64,000 nucleotides of DNA from Pusillimonas sp. (GCF_029263785.1 NZ_JAJUFE010000006.1:50116-114115); one strand, 5' to 3'; shown: positions 36,421 through 46,054, counted from the first letter of the stretch. Notes: generated by a model from the sequence alone, not told the origin. Translations and numbers: made by a program.

Positions 36421-37440
36421 TCAGGCGTTTTCTTTTTGCAGCAGATCAAGAGCGACGTCGACAATCATGTCTTCTTGACCGCCCACCATGCGGCGGCGGC
36501 CAAGCTCAACCAGAATGTCGACGGTTTTGAGACCGTACTTTTCTGCGGCCGCTTCGGCATGTCGCAGGAAGCTGGAATAGACACCGGCATAGCCCAATGC
36601 CAGCGTTTCGCGGTCGACCCGCACGGGACGGTCCTGCAAGGGACGCACGATGTCGTCTGCCGCGTCCATCAACTTATATAAATCGCAACCATGATTCCAA
36701 CCCATGCGTTCTGCGGCCGCAATGAACACTTCAAGCGGCGCATTGCCGGCTCCTGCGCCCATGCCGGCAAGGCTGGCGTCAACGCGGTCGCATCCCTCTT
36801 CGACAGCGATGATGGAATTGGCCACCCCCAATGACAGATTGTGGTGAGCGTGTATGCCGGTTTCGGTTTCGGGCTTGAGTACGTCCTTGAAAGCACGAAA
36901 GCGGTCACGGACGTCATTCATGTTCAGGGCACCGCCGGAATCCACCACATACACACAGGTGGCACCGTAGCTTTCCATAAGTTTGGCCTGCTGTGCGAGC
37001 TTGGCCGGCTCGTTCATGTGGCTCATCATCAGAAAGCCAACGGCGTTCATGCCAAGTTCACGCGCATACTCGATATGCTGTTTGGAAATATCTGCCTCGG
37101 TGCAATGCGTAGCGACGCGCACAATGCGCGCTCCGGCATCGTAGGCAGCGCGCAGATCGTGCACCGTACCCACGCCCGGCAGCAAAAGAGTCGCGACCTT
37201 GGCATGGCTGACAGTCTCGGCCACCGCCTCGATCCACTCAAGGTCGGTATGTGCACCAAAACCGTAGTTGAAGCTCGAGCCCGACAGACCATCGCCGTGC
37301 GCGACCTCGATGGAATCGACACGGGCTTCGTCAAGTGCCTTGGCGATCTGACGTACGTTGTCCAGGCTGTACTGATGTCGGATAGCGTGGCTGCCGTCGC
37401 GCAGCGTAACGTCCGAAATATAGATTTTCTTGTCGCTCAT
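36421..37440 (-). CDS. dmpG: 4-hydroxy-2-oxovalerate aldolase
   Basis: Splits 4-hydroxy-2-oxovalerate into pyruvate and acetaldehyde, the last C-C cleavage of the meta pathway. The 339-residue protein shows [16 protein letters not shown] (about 9-24; Arg and Asp of the active site), the Mn-binding [13 protein letters not shown] (about 200) and [18 protein letters not shown]. The C-terminal region ([25 protein letters not shown]) contacts the dehydrogenase partner. It is 18 bases downstream of the acylating acetaldehyde dehydrogenase gene, with which such aldolases form a channelling complex. Confidence 0.95.
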   Translation of the reverse strand: MSDKKIYISDVTLRDGSHAIRHQYSLDNVRQIAKALDEARVDSIEVAHGDGLSGSSFNYGFGAHTDLEWIEAVAETVSHAKVATLLLPGVGTVHDLRAAYDAGARIVRVATHCTEADISKQHIEYARELGMNAVGFLMMSHMNEPAKLAQQAKLMESYGATCVYVVDSGGALNMNDVRDRFRAFKDVLKPETETGIHAHHNLSLGVANSIIAVEEGCDRVDASLAGMGAGAGNAPLEVFIAAAERMGWNHGCDLYKLMDAADDIVRPLQDRPVRVDRETLALGYAGVYSSFLRHAEAAAEKYGLKTVDILVELGRRRMVGGQEDMIVDVALDLLQKENA

Positions 37441-37458
37441 ATGTTGCTCCTTGCAGCC

Positions 37459-38406
37459 TTATACGGCCATGCCGCTCATGCGGGTTTCTGCCAGGCGTTC
37501 TGCACAGGCCAGCGCGGCTGACGTCATGATGTCCAGATTGCCTGCATAGGCCGGCAGATAATGAGCCGCCCCTTCGACTTCGAGGAATATGGAGGTCTTG
37601 AGTCCCGTCAGCTTGCCCAACCCGGGCACGTTAAGCGGCCGGCTCTCGTCGTACAGATCGAACTGCACCTCTTGCTTGAGCCGGTAGCCTGGTACATAGC
37701 TTTGCACTTTCTGCACCATGGCCTGAACGCTGTCGCGGATGGCGTCCTGGTCAGCTGGTTCGGACAGCGTGAAGATCGTGTCGCGCATGATGAGCGGCGG
37801 CTCGGCAGGATTCAGGATGATGATGGCCTTGCCACGGGTGGCACCGCCCAGAACCTGAATGGCTTTGGATGTGGTTTCTGTAAATTCATCGATGTTGGCG
37901 CGCGTACCCGGGCCTGCCGAACGACTTGAAATCGAAGCCACGATCTCGGCATAGTGCACCTTGGCAACGTCAGACACAGCCTTGACCATGGGAATCGTGG
38001 CCTGGCCGCCGCAGGTGACCATGTTGATGTTGGTCGCATCCAGTTTCTCGTCGAGGTTGATCGACGGAATGACGTATGGGCCGATCGCAGCCGGGGTCAG
38101 GTCGATGACCTGCACACCGTGCTCTTGCAATACCGCATTGTGTCGCTCGTGGGCGCCCGCCGAGGTGGCGTCGAACACGATCCGAATATCCGAAAACCCG
38201 GGCATGGCCACGAGACCATCGATGCCTTCGGCTGTGGTCGGCACGCCCATGCGCTGAGCACGGGCCAGGCCGTCGGATTGGGGGTCAATTCCCACCATGG
38301 CCGCCATTTCCAGACCCTTGCTCTGGCGCAGGACCTTGATCATGAGGTCGGTGCCAATATTGCCCGACCCGATAATGCCTACTTTGATTTTGCCAGCTTG
38401 TGTCAT
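37459..38406 (-). CDS. dmpF: Acetaldehyde dehydrogenase (acylating)
   Basis: Oxidises acetaldehyde to acetyl-CoA with NAD+ and CoA. The 315-residue protein has the nucleotide motif [11 protein letters not shown] (about 11-21), the catalytic-Cys segment [12 protein letters not shown] (about 130-141) and [12 protein letters not shown]. The frame is open to 38526, but the ATG at 38406 has AAGGAA upstream and matches the family length (about 312). It lies directly before dmpG and after dmpH, in the usual order for paired DmpFG genes. Confidence 0.95.
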   Translation of the reverse strand: MTQAGKIKVGIIGSGNIGTDLMIKVLRQSKGLEMAAMVGIDPQSDGLARAQRMGVPTTAEGIDGLVAMPGFSDIRIVFDATSAGAHERHNAVLQEHGVQVIDLTPAAIGPYVIPSINLDEKLDATNINMVTCGGQATIPMVKAVSDVAKVHYAEIVASISSRSAGPGTRANIDEFTETTSKAIQVLGGATRGKAIIILNPAEPPLIMRDTIFTLSEPADQDAIRDSVQAMVQKVQSYVPGYRLKQEVQFDLYDESRPLNVPGLGKLTGLKTSIFLEVEGAAHYLPAYAGNLDIMTSAALACAERLAETRMSGMAV

Positions 38407-38434
38407 ATCAGTTCCTTTGTCGATGTGCGAGCCA

Positions 38435-39223
38435 CTACACGAAACGCAACGAGAGCGAACCCAGATGCTGGTAGCGCACAGTAATATTGTCGCCCTTGCC
38501 GACAGCCACCGCTTCGGTGACGCCACCGGTAAGTATCAGGGTACCTGCGGGGATTTCCTCACCGCGTGCGCCCAGCATATTGGCCAACATGGCCACGCTT
38601 TGAGCAGGATGCCCCAGCACTGCCGACCCCGCTGCCGTAGCAACCACCTCGCCGTTCTTTTCCATGACAACGCCCAGGTTCTTCAGGTCGATGCCGATGG
38701 GGCTGCGAGCATTGCCGCCAACCAAGTATCGGGCCGCCGACGTGTTGTCCGCCACGACACTTTTGAGATCGAATTTGAAATCCTTGTAACGGGAGTCGAT
38801 GATTTCAATGCCAGGAAGGATGAAATCGGTGGCCGCCAATACTGCACCAATGTGGCAGCCAGGCCCCTTCAATGGCTTGCTTGTAACGAAAGCGATTTCT
38901 GCTTCGACCTTGGGGTGAATCAACGACGACGTGTCACACTCGCCGCCGTCAGCCAGCGTGCCGTAGTCGGTAAGAAAACCACGCACCGGGTCGACCACAC
39001 CCATCTGCTTCATCTTTGCGTGCGAGGTCAAGCCCATTTTCAGACCGGTGATTCGCACACCACGACTGGTCTTGATGGCACGGATGGCGTCCTGGATCGC
39101 GTAGGCGTCGTCCCAATCCATGTCCGGGTAATCATCAGTTATCTTCGTGACTTCCTTGCACTGCATTTCGGCCTCGTCCAGATGGACGGCCAGTTTCTGT
39201 ATGGTTGCCTGATCTAGGGCCAT
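38435..39223 (-). CDS. dmpH: 4-oxalocrotonate decarboxylase
   Basis: Decarboxylates 2-oxo-3-hexenedioate (4-oxalocrotonate) to 2-hydroxypenta-2,4-dienoate and forms a complex with the hydratase. The 262-residue FAH-fold protein shows [17 protein letters not shown] (about 59-75) and [12 protein letters not shown] with two metal-ligand Glu residues (about 103-114). The GLKMGLTS wording separates DmpH from DmpE (GKKIGVTS). It is adjacent to the hydratase gene, with a 12-base gap. Its presence shows that the dehydrogenase branch of the meta pathway is used. Confidence 0.92.
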   Translation of the reverse strand: MALDQATIQKLAVHLDEAEMQCKEVTKITDDYPDMDWDDAYAIQDAIRAIKTSRGVRITGLKMGLTSHAKMKQMGVVDPVRGFLTDYGTLADGGECDTSSLIHPKVEAEIAFVTSKPLKGPGCHIGAVLAATDFILPGIEIIDSRYKDFKFDLKSVVADNTSAARYLVGGNARSPIGIDLKNLGVVMEKNGEVVATAAGSAVLGHPAQSVAMLANMLGARGEEIPAGTLILTGGVTEAVAVGKGDNITVRYQHLGSLSLRFV

Positions 39224-39235
39224 GATGTGAATTCC

Positions 39236-40021
39236 TTATATAAACCTGACGCCGACCGACCCGATGCCGCCCAAGCTGACTCGCAGATTGTCACCAGCCT
39301 GGACTGGAATCATTGATGCGAGCGAGCCAGACAAGATGACTTCGCCGGCACGCAAGGACATACCCAGTTCGCCCAAGGTGTTGGCAAGCCAGGCAACGGC
39401 ATTGAGTGGATGACCCAGAGCCGCCGCCCCGGCTCCAGTACCGACAACATCTCCGTTCTTTTCGAGCGTCATCCCGACCAGCGACAGATCGATCTTGCGA
39501 GGATCTGCGGCCGCATCACCCAGCACGAAGACACCTGACGAGGCGTTATCGGCAACGGTATCCTGAATGCGGATCTTCCAGTCACGCACTCGCGAATCGA
39601 CGATTTCGAAACATGGCAACACGTAATCAGTGGCACGCAGGACATCGGCATTCGTGATGCCAGGGCCGCATAGATCATGCTTGAGAATGAAAGCGATCTC
39701 ACCTTCTGCCTTGGGCGCAATCAGGGAAGCCGCCTCGATGGCAGCGCCATCGCCATACACCATTGAAGAGGTCAGATGTCCGAAGTCGGGCTGGTCGACT
39801 TTCAGAAGGTCCATCACCGGCCTGCTGGTCACGCCGATCTTCTTGCCGATGACCTGTTCCGCTCCATTCTGCAGACGCCGCTCTATCATGCGCAGCTGAA
39901 TGCGATAGGCGTCTTGAATGGTGATGTCGGGCTCGGACTCGGTAAGAGGAGAGATGGCCTGGCGCGACACGAGGGCTTCGTAAAGCTGATCGCCGTATTG
40001 TTGAATTTTTTGCTCGTTCAT
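39236..40021 (-). CDS. dmpE: 2-oxopent-4-enoate (2-hydroxypentadienoate) hydratase
   Basis: Adds water to 2-hydroxypenta-2,4-dienoate to form 4-hydroxy-2-oxovalerate. The 261-residue protein has GKKIGVTSRPVMDLL (about 58-72), LIAPKAEGEIAFIL with metal-ligand Glu residues (about 101-114) and GHPLNAVAWLANTL near the C-terminus. It is paralogous to dmpH next door; the QPDFGHLTSSMVY segment fits the MhpD/DmpE side of the family. It lies between the semialdehyde dehydrogenase and decarboxylase genes. Confidence 0.92.
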   Translation of the reverse strand: MNEQKIQQYGDQLYEALVSRQAISPLTESEPDITIQDAYRIQLRMIERRLQNGAEQVIGKKIGVTSRPVMDLLKVDQPDFGHLTSSMVYGDGAAIEAASLIAPKAEGEIAFILKHDLCGPGITNADVLRATDYVLPCFEIVDSRVRDWKIRIQDTVADNASSGVFVLGDAAADPRKIDLSLVGMTLEKNGDVVGTGAGAAALGHPLNAVAWLANTLGELGMSLRAGEVILSGSLASMIPVQAGDNLRVSLGGIGSVGVRFI

Positions 40022-40039
40022 TTTGTTGCCTGTAGCGTC

Positions 40040-41491
40040 TTATAGCTTGATGCAGACGTTGCGAAGTTCAGTATAGAACTCCATCGAGTGCACACCCCCC
40101 TCGCGGCCAATGCCTGACTGCTTGGCCCCGCCGAACGAAGTCCGCAGGTCGCGCAGGAACCACGAGTTGATCCAGCAAAGGCCCACATTCAAGGCTTCGC
40201 CCATGCGATGTGCTGTGCCCAGATCCTGGGTCCATACGGTTGCCGCAAGGCCGTACTTGGTGTCGTTGGCCAAAGCGATGACTTCTTCTTCGGTATCGAA
40301 TGGCCTGATATGACAGCACGGTCCGAAAATTTCTTCGCGGATGACAGGCGACGATTCGGGCAGACCCGTCCAGATGGTAGGTTGCACCCAGGCCCCTTCG
40401 TTCAGGGGAGCGGGCAAATCGGGCACGCCACCGCCGGTAACAATCGTGGCGCCTTCGGCACGGGCTTTTTCGTAGTAGCTGAGGACTTTCTGGCGGTGCG
40501 TCTGGGACACCAGCGGACCGAAGTTCATGCCCTCTTCGCGCGGATCGCCCATTTTGAACGATTCAGCCTTCTGCTTGAGAGCCTCGACGAAGCGCTCGAA
40601 AATCGGGCGCTGTACATAGACTCGTTCGGTACCCAGGCAGACCTGGCCACTGTTTTCGAACGCCGACCGCGTGATGCCGGCGACGGCCTTGTCGAAATCG
40701 GCGTCGGCGAACACAATGCCCGGGTTCTTGCCACCCAGCTCGAAAGAAACCGGACGCACGCCCTTGGCGGCTGCCTTCATGATGGCTTCGCCCGTTCCGG
40801 TTTCACCGGTGAACGTGATGCCGTCCACGTCGGGATGCTCCGTCAGGAACTGGCCCGCAGAATCTGGTCCGAACCCGTGCACAACGTTATAAACTCCGGC
40901 GGGTATGCCTACCTCGTTCATGACTTCGCCCAAAAGAGTGGCCGTCGCGGGGGTTTCTTCTGAAGGCTTGACTACCACAGTGTTGCCACAAGCCAGGGCT
41001 GGACCGACCTTCCAGGTCATGAGCAACAGTGGCAGGTTCCATGGGCAGATCACACCGATGACGCCTCGGGGCACACGCACGCCGTAATTCAATGCCTTGC
41101 CTCCATCCGGCGTGTCCATCGGGAAGGTTTCTGTCGGGATATTGCGGATCAGATCAGCGAAGACCTTGAAATTGGCGGCTCCGCGCGGAATATCGACATG
41201 GCTGGCAAGTACATGTGGCTTGCCGGTGTCCTTGATTTCTGCATCCAGAAAATCTTCAAAGCGACGCTCGATTGCGTCGACGAGCGCATGAAGCAGATCG
41301 ACCCGCTGCTGCACTTTCATTCGCGACCACGGGCCCAGGGCAGCACGCGCTGCACGTACCGCTTCGTCGACTTGCTGAGCCGACGCTTCGTGTACAAGTC
41401 CATTAAGACTATTGTCGACCGGGTTGCGATTTTCGAAGGTTTTATTCGACGTTACCCACTGACCATTGATGAAGTTCTTGAAGTCTTTCAT
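40040..41491 (-). CDS. dmpC: 2-hydroxymuconic semialdehyde dehydrogenase
   Basis: Oxidises 2-hydroxymuconic semialdehyde to 2-hydroxymuconate with NAD+. The 483-residue aldehyde dehydrogenase has the catalytic Glu in FELGGKNPGIVF (about 253) and the Cys in NSGQVCLGTERVYVQ (about 287), the latter segment being typical of the DmpC/XylG/AmnC group. The frame is open to 41554. The ATG at 41491 gives the usual length and overlaps the stop of the class II aldolase-like gene by 4 bases. No semialdehyde hydrolase (DmpD) gene is present, so the pathway runs only through this enzyme. Confidence 0.92.
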   Translation of the reverse strand: MKDFKNFINGQWVTSNKTFENRNPVDNSLNGLVHEASAQQVDEAVRAARAALGPWSRMKVQQRVDLLHALVDAIERRFEDFLDAEIKDTGKPHVLASHVDIPRGAANFKVFADLIRNIPTETFPMDTPDGGKALNYGVRVPRGVIGVICPWNLPLLLMTWKVGPALACGNTVVVKPSEETPATATLLGEVMNEVGIPAGVYNVVHGFGPDSAGQFLTEHPDVDGITFTGETGTGEAIMKAAAKGVRPVSFELGGKNPGIVFADADFDKAVAGITRSAFENSGQVCLGTERVYVQRPIFERFVEALKQKAESFKMGDPREEGMNFGPLVSQTHRQKVLSYYEKARAEGATIVTGGGVPDLPAPLNEGAWVQPTIWTGLPESSPVIREEIFGPCCHIRPFDTEEEVIALANDTKYGLAATVWTQDLGTAHRMGEALNVGLCWINSWFLRDLRTSFGGAKQSGIGREGGVHSMEFYTELRNVCIKL

Positions 41492-42213
41492 TGAGTGCTC
41501 TCGTTGATAAACACACCGGATGAACTGCTGTCTCCGGCAATAAGGTATTCCCACATACGTTCAAAGATTCGTCCTGCGTCGGTAGCTCGCTGCCTGGCAG
41601 CAGCCGGCGCGATGATGCCATCGTCTGAAGCCAGGCCCGCGCATCGCAACTGCAATTCAATGCGCGCCGCGTCCTCCAGATACCAGGTAAGTACCACCGC
41701 CTTTTCCAGAGACTCGGCCGCAACGACGGCGCCATTGCCGCGCATCACCACCGCTGGTGCTTCAGCCATGGTCTCTGCGACGCCCCGAGCAAGGTCTTTG
41801 TTGCGGATAAGCTGGACATCATTCCAAAGTGGTACTTCGGGAGAAAAATAGGTTCCCATGCCGTGCCTGGGGGCCGGCGTAATCCCCGCCGCCGATAGTG
41901 TCATGACGTCGCGAGGCATGCTGCGGACCACCCCGCCGACCTGGGGACGACGCCGGTATATTTCCTGATGAATACGTACCTCGCCCAACACACCATCCGG
42001 CAACTCGCCATCGATACTGACCACAGTACCGTTGTCAGAGTCGCTGATCAGGCCCATGGGCTGTGGAGCGCACACCAAAAAATGGTGATCGTCCAGCCGC
42101 ATGCTGCAATGACCATAGGCATGTACCAGATTCGCTCTGGCAAGCGCACGCGCAGCCAGCCGCAGCAGATGTTGCTGCTGTGCGGCTGCAGACATGATGC
42201 CGGCACTGCTCAC
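41488..42213 (-). CDS. Class II aldolase/adducin-fold protein lacking the zinc His triad; putative decarboxylase
   Basis: A 241-residue class II aldolase-fold protein. The fold landmarks are present: YGHCSMR (about 34-40), EVRIHQEIYRRRP (about 77-89) and HGMGTYFSPEVPLWND. The metal ligands of fuculose aldolase are altered: the HxH segment reads VVRSMPRDV and the third His (RGHG in relatives) reads RGNGA. Proteins of this fold act as decarboxylases on carboxylated ring-fission products (for example CmtD). Its place between an extradiol dioxygenase and a semialdehyde dehydrogenase, with 4-base overlaps on both sides, suggests removal of a carboxyl group from the cleavage product. The missing ligands make the mechanism uncertain. 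Confidence 0.8.
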   Translation of the reverse strand: MSSAGIMSAAAQQQHLLRLAARALARANLVHAYGHCSMRLDDHHFLVCAPQPMGLISDSDNGTVVSIDGELPDGVLGEVRIHQEIYRRRPQVGGVVRSMPRDVMTLSAAGITPAPRHGMGTYFSPEVPLWNDVQLIRNKDLARGVAETMAEAPAVVMRGNGAVVAAESLEKAVVLTWYLEDAARIELQLRCAGLASDDGIIAPAAARQRATDAGRIFERMWEYLIAGDSSSSGVFINESTQ

Positions 42214-43073
42214 GACTTGAACTCCGGGATGTCAGGCTTGGCACCCCACATGCAGAAAGATGAAGGAATTGCCGGGAAGGCACGCGGGCGGTAGGTTTTC
42301 TCGTCTTCTTCTGTAATGAGCCTTACGCCGGTGGAGTACTCATAGATCATTCCGTCGGGACCTTCAAAGTACAAGAAGACTGCCCCCGAAGTAGGATGGC
42401 GCCCCGGTCCGAACTTGATGGGTACATTCCGCTCTCGCAGAATGTAATACGCCCGCATGATGTCGTCGATACTTTCTACCTGGTGATTGATATGCTGCAC
42501 ACCAGGATAGGTAGAGGGAAACAAGGCGATCTTGTGATGAACTTCATCAATGCGCAATAACGGAGCATCGCCGATGCGGTCGCTGACCTTGGCGCCCAGC
42601 AAGCTGGTCCAGAATACTTCGTCGCGCCGGCCGTCCAGAGTCCGCAAGCCAATATGGCTGAACCCAGTAATGCCCGCATCGCGCGAGGGAAAATACCGCC
42701 GACCACTGTGATGCGGCGCATAAACCAGATCGATGCTATTGCCGGAAGGATCCTTGAAATTAATGAAGTCGCGCACATAGCGCTGTTCAGCTTCTTCGGC
42801 GCGACCTTGCGTAACCTTATACCCCTTGGCTTCGAGTACGGCTGCGGCATTGCTGAGTTCTTCAGGGGTGTCTACCTCGAAGGCAGCAGTGTGATCACTG
42901 GGGTCTCCCAGAAAGTAGCATAGGGTGTGATCGCGACTGTCGGAACGAAAATACACTGCATTCTTGTCGCGTCGTGCCACTTCCAGACCCAACAAATCGG
43001 TGGCGTACCTGGCAGCAGCATCAAGGTCGGCAGTGCCAAGCCTGACATACCGAATATCGTGTAAATGAATCAA
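42210..43073 (-). CDS. Type I extradiol ring-cleavage dioxygenase
   Basis: A two-domain vicinal-oxygen-chelate dioxygenase that cleaves a catechol next to its hydroxyls, using Fe(II). Metal ligands are seen in the second domain: GFSHIGL, QHINHQV and IYEYSTG (His, His, Glu). The first domain (about 5-125) starts IRYVRLGTADLDAAARYATD. A TTG at 43103 is possible, but the TTG at 43073 has GAGGAG 6 bases upstream and starts right before the domain, giving 287 residues. It is the first gene of the 12-gene catabolic operon and overlaps the next by 4 bases. The overall sequence is reminiscent of 2,3-dihydroxy-p-cumate dioxygenases, suggesting a carboxycatechol substrate. Confidence 0.88.
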   Translation of the reverse strand: MIHLHDIRYVRLGTADLDAAARYATDLLGLEVARRDKNAVYFRSDSRDHTLCYFLGDPSDHTAAFEVDTPEELSNAAAVLEAKGYKVTQGRAEEAEQRYVRDFINFKDPSGNSIDLVYAPHHSGRRYFPSRDAGITGFSHIGLRTLDGRRDEVFWTSLLGAKVSDRIGDAPLLRIDEVHHKIALFPSTYPGVQHINHQVESIDDIMRAYYILRERNVPIKFGPGRHPTSGAVFLYFEGPDGMIYEYSTGVRLITEEDEKTYRPRAFPAIPSSFCMWGAKPDIPEFKS

Positions 43074-43134
43074 AGCCGTCTCCTCTTTCCAGCGACTAAT
43101 CAACCCGCGCTGTTCAGCACAGTTATAGGATAAA

Positions 43135-43168
43135 TTGATAAAATATCGGCGTCAACAAGTTTTATCGA
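43135..43168. promoter_or_regulatory. Imperfect inverted repeat in the divergent operon/GntR control region
   Basis: TTGATAAAA and TTTTATCGA are separated by 16 bases and are complementary at 8 of 9 positions. The site lies in an AT-rich stretch between the dioxygenase operon and the divergent GntR gene, where an FCD-type repressor would be expected to bind. No direct evidence of binding. Confidence 0.35.
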
Positions 43169-43309
43169 GATTTTAGAAAAATATAAATAAACCTGTTCAT
43201 TCATGTAGAATAGCTCAGCATGGCGTGCCTGCAAAGGGCCCGAATACACCCACATCCCGCAACTGACAGGCCGAGCGCCAATCCAACACTGACAGAGCAG
43301 AAACGGCAT

Positions 43310-44047
43310 ATGGATCATCCAATTGAATCCGCAGCGCCCGGTCCGGTCACCGCAGAATTCCGCAGCGGAAACGGCGGCTCGGGCAAGACCCTTGTAGGTA
43401 CCGCCTATCGCAGCCTGCGTCGCGACATTATCGAAGGACGGCTTGCACCAGGTACCAAGCTGCGGGTCGAACACCTGAAAGATGCATACGGCGTTGGCGC
43501 CGGAACCTTGCGCGAAGCGTTGGCGCTACTGGTGTCCGACGCGCTTGTAGTGGCTCAGGATCAGCGGGGCTTTCATGTCAAGCCGATGTCACTTGCCGAT
43601 TTTCACGACATTACCCAGACTCGCATCCTGCTGGAGTGCGAAGCGCTCAGGCAATCCATGCAAAATGGAGATGACGTGTGGGAAAGCCGGCTTGTGGCTG
43701 CCTTTCACAGACTGGATCGTGCAGAAAAACGATTGGACGGCCAGCAGGACGACCACTTTGACGAGTGGGAAGAGCGCAACCGCGAATTCCACCAAGCCTT
43801 GATCAGTGCCTGTACTTCCGCGTGGGTCCGCCATTTCCTGGGCATTCTTTACCAGCAGGCCGAGCGCTACCGTCGACTGGCAATCATGCACAAGCCAATT
43901 CCTCGAGACGTACACCGCGAACATCAGGCCATACTCGACGCAGCTCTGGCACATGACGCCGATACGGCGTGCAAGGTATTGTCCGAGCATATTGGCATGA
44001 CCTACGAGGCCATGAAACACCTGCCGGCAGAGATGTTCAGCGGCTGA
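43310..44047 (+). CDS. GntR-family regulator (FCD subfamily)
   Basis: A transcription factor of about 245 residues with an N-terminal winged HTH (AYRSLRRDIIEGRLAPGTKL, then LKDAYGVGAGTLREALALL) and a C-terminal all-helical FCD ligand domain with a metal site (Asp/His residues near ITQTRILLECEALRQ, HREHQAILDAALAHDA and LSEHIGMTYE). The frame is open from 43220. The ATG at 43310 gives the usual family length, although no strong ribosome binding site precedes either start. It is divergent from the 12-gene meta-cleavage operon and convergent with the amidase gene. It probably represses the operon in response to an acidic pathway intermediate. Confidence 0.88.
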   Translation: MDHPIESAAPGPVTAEFRSGNGGSGKTLVGTAYRSLRRDIIEGRLAPGTKLRVEHLKDAYGVGAGTLREALALLVSDALVVAQDQRGFHVKPMSLADFHDITQTRILLECEALRQSMQNGDDVWESRLVAAFHRLDRAEKRLDGQQDDHFDEWEERNREFHQALISACTSAWVRHFLGILYQQAERYRRLAIMHKPIPRDVHREHQAILDAALAHDADTACKVLSEHIGMTYEAMKHLPAEMFSG

Positions 44048-44080
44048 TCTTGCCGCCGCCGAACACTTGCCAGTTGAAGA

Positions 44081-45580
44081 TCAGCCTTGTTGCTGATGGG
44101 CCGCGTCAGCCACCTGGAACACCGTGGCATCTTCAAAATGACGCCCGATGATCATCAGTCCTACCGGCTTGCCATCCGAAATGCCGCAGCATACCGATAT
44201 CGCCGGGTGGCCGGTCAGGTCGAACGGGCATGTATTGTTGAGTGGCCCCCAGCTTGCGTGCAGGACATCCTTGGGCGAGGCGTCCTCAAAGACCAGTTCG
44301 GTGGCCGTCATCGGCGTGGTCGGCATGAGGAGCACATCGTACTGGTCTAGCCAGGCGTCGTATTCCGATCTGAGTCGACGCACCAGATTGCGTGCTTTGG
44401 CATAAAGCCGGCCGCCATGCCGCTTGAGCAGCTCTCCGGTCAGCAAGCTGCCCTTGATGGTGGGAGCCAGCTCGTTGGCATGATTTTGCCAGCCCGAAAT
44501 GGCCCGCATGAAAGAAAGGGAATATTCGCCCAGCGTGCCATAACTGATTCCATGTCCATGCACCAGATTCTGGTAGGAACCTTCGATACCGATAGGCAAC
44601 CATAGCGCAGAACCGATGTTGTGCCAGGGGACGGAAATCAGATCAACCGTGGCGCCCTGCTGTTGCAGGCGCTTGGCGGCTTCACGCACAGCCTGGTCGA
44701 CCCCTTCTTCTGATTCGGGGCGGCCGAAGCCTTCTTGCACTACACCGATCCGCAGGCCCTTTACACCCTTGCCCAGCGCCTTCGTATAGGGCTGGGTACG
44801 CACACCCTTTTGACGCCCATCAATGCCGTCGTCGCCCGCAATGACTTCGAGCAACAGCGCACATTCTTCGACGGTGTCGGCCATTGGCCCGACATGGTCG
44901 AATGAATACTCAATGCCCAAGACTCCGGTGTAAGGAACCAATCCGTAGGTTGGCTTATGGCCGACAATGCCGCAGAAAGAAGCGGGCATGCGAATGGACC
45001 CGGCCTGGTCAGCCCCGATGGCCATGTCCACCTCATGAGCCGCCACCAGAGCGGCACTGCCATTACTGGAGCCGCCGGTCGTATGGCCGGGAGCCCGGGG
45101 ATTGTCGATGGGTCCGGTATTGGCCGTTGCGCTATTGGTCGCAAAACACAGGTACTCGCAAACCGACTTGCCGGCAATTTCAGCACCGGCATCCAGCATG
45201 CGCGTAACGATAGTTGCATCGGTATCCGGCACAAAACCCTCGAGCACTGAAGCGCCATTGGTAAGCGGAACGCCGGCGACGAAGACATTGTCTTTGACAG
45301 CGATGCGTTTTCCCTTAAGTTTGCCGCGCGGCGCGCCTTTAATGTTGGTCTTGTAGTACCAGGCGTTGTGCGGATTGTCGGCCCCCTCGGGACGATAACC
45401 CGGCGTGCGGGGATACTTAACGGCGGGCGGCAGGTCGGGCAACTTTTCGATCATTCGAAATGCCGGCGTGAGTTCCTTCAGGTACTCGTGATAGCTCTCG
45501 GCCTCGTCCTGGGTCAATTCGATGCCCAGGTCTTCTCCCACATAGCGTAGACCATTGATATCCGGAAATGAAAAAGCCAT
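44081..45580 (-). CDS. Amidase-signature family amidase
   Basis: Hydrolyses an amide to an acid and ammonia (or an amine) in the cytoplasm. The 499-residue protein has the Ser-cisSer-Lys triad: Lys96 in AVKDN, Ser171 in TTGGSSNGSAA and the nucleophile Ser195 in GADQAGSIRMP. AGGAGG lies 5 bases before the ATG, a strong ribosome binding site. It is convergent with GntR and is followed upstream by a 216-base gap without a gene. It could feed an aromatic acid from its amide into the neighbouring operon, but the natural substrate cannot be read from the sequence. Confidence 0.9.
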   Translation of the reverse strand: MAFSFPDINGLRYVGEDLGIELTQDEAESYHEYLKELTPAFRMIEKLPDLPPAVKYPRTPGYRPEGADNPHNAWYYKTNIKGAPRGKLKGKRIAVKDNVFVAGVPLTNGASVLEGFVPDTDATIVTRMLDAGAEIAGKSVCEYLCFATNSATANTGPIDNPRAPGHTTGGSSNGSAALVAAHEVDMAIGADQAGSIRMPASFCGIVGHKPTYGLVPYTGVLGIEYSFDHVGPMADTVEECALLLEVIAGDDGIDGRQKGVRTQPYTKALGKGVKGLRIGVVQEGFGRPESEEGVDQAVREAAKRLQQQGATVDLISVPWHNIGSALWLPIGIEGSYQNLVHGHGISYGTLGEYSLSFMRAISGWQNHANELAPTIKGSLLTGELLKRHGGRLYAKARNLVRRLRSEYDAWLDQYDVLLMPTTPMTATELVFEDASPKDVLHASWGPLNNTCPFDLTGHPAISVCCGISDGKPVGLMIIGRHFEDATVFQVADAAHQQQG

Positions 45581-45796
45581 GTCATCCTCCTGTTTTTATG
45601 TATGGCGCGCCACCGCGCGGCCGGCGTTGATTGCCCACTGATTAAAGCCGTTAAGTCCAGCGGTTTCAAGATGCCAGGTTTCAGGCAAGGGTTTTCCTTC
45701 ATCCTTTGGGCTGAAGCCGTCAAGCCATTGTAAAAATAGTCAACTTGCAGGCTAAGATCAGGTGCAGGCCTTATCAACCAAGCCCCGGAGAGCCAA

Positions 45797-46054
45797 ATGG
45801 AAATGACCCCGCTCTACTCCCCGAAGTCGGAATCCGAAGCCTCTGTACTTACTGCCATGATGCAGGCCTACGACATCGACTTTCTCATGCAAGGTGCCGC
45901 CTTCAGCACCATGTATCCAGGACCCGTCACCAGCAGCCTTAACGCCCAGGTGCTGATGGTACGAAGCGACCAGTTCGAGCTGGCACGCGAGCTCTTGGCA
46001 TCGTTCCTGCAGTCGTCAGACGGGCCCGACGACAAGTCCACGGAACACAAATAA
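45797..46054 (+). CDS. DUF2007-like small protein
   Basis: An 85-residue protein resembling the DUF2007 putative signal-transducing family. It opens with a strand-helix unit (LYSPKSESEASVLTAMMQAYDIDFLM), has a central loop and ends with the family-like VRSDQFELARELLASFL. No signal peptide or membrane segment is seen. GGAG lies 7 bases before the ATG. It stands alone between the amidase gene and a bidirectional terminator. Biochemical function of the family is not known to me. Confidence 0.75.
   Translation: MEMTPLYSPKSESEASVLTAMMQAYDIDFLMQGAAFSTMYPGPVTSSLNAQVLMVRSDQFELARELLASFLQSSDGPDDKSTEHK

Noticed and set aside
39236..40021. Possibility that dmpE and dmpH are a simple tandem duplication
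   Set aside because: The two proteins differ in their diagnostic segments (GKKIGVTS versus GLKMGLTS) and match separate enzymes of the pathway.
45514..45777. 87-codon minus-strand frame upstream of the amidase start
   Set aside because: It overlaps the amidase start in another frame and lacks a ribosome binding site; the amidase ATG with AGGAGG is clearly right.
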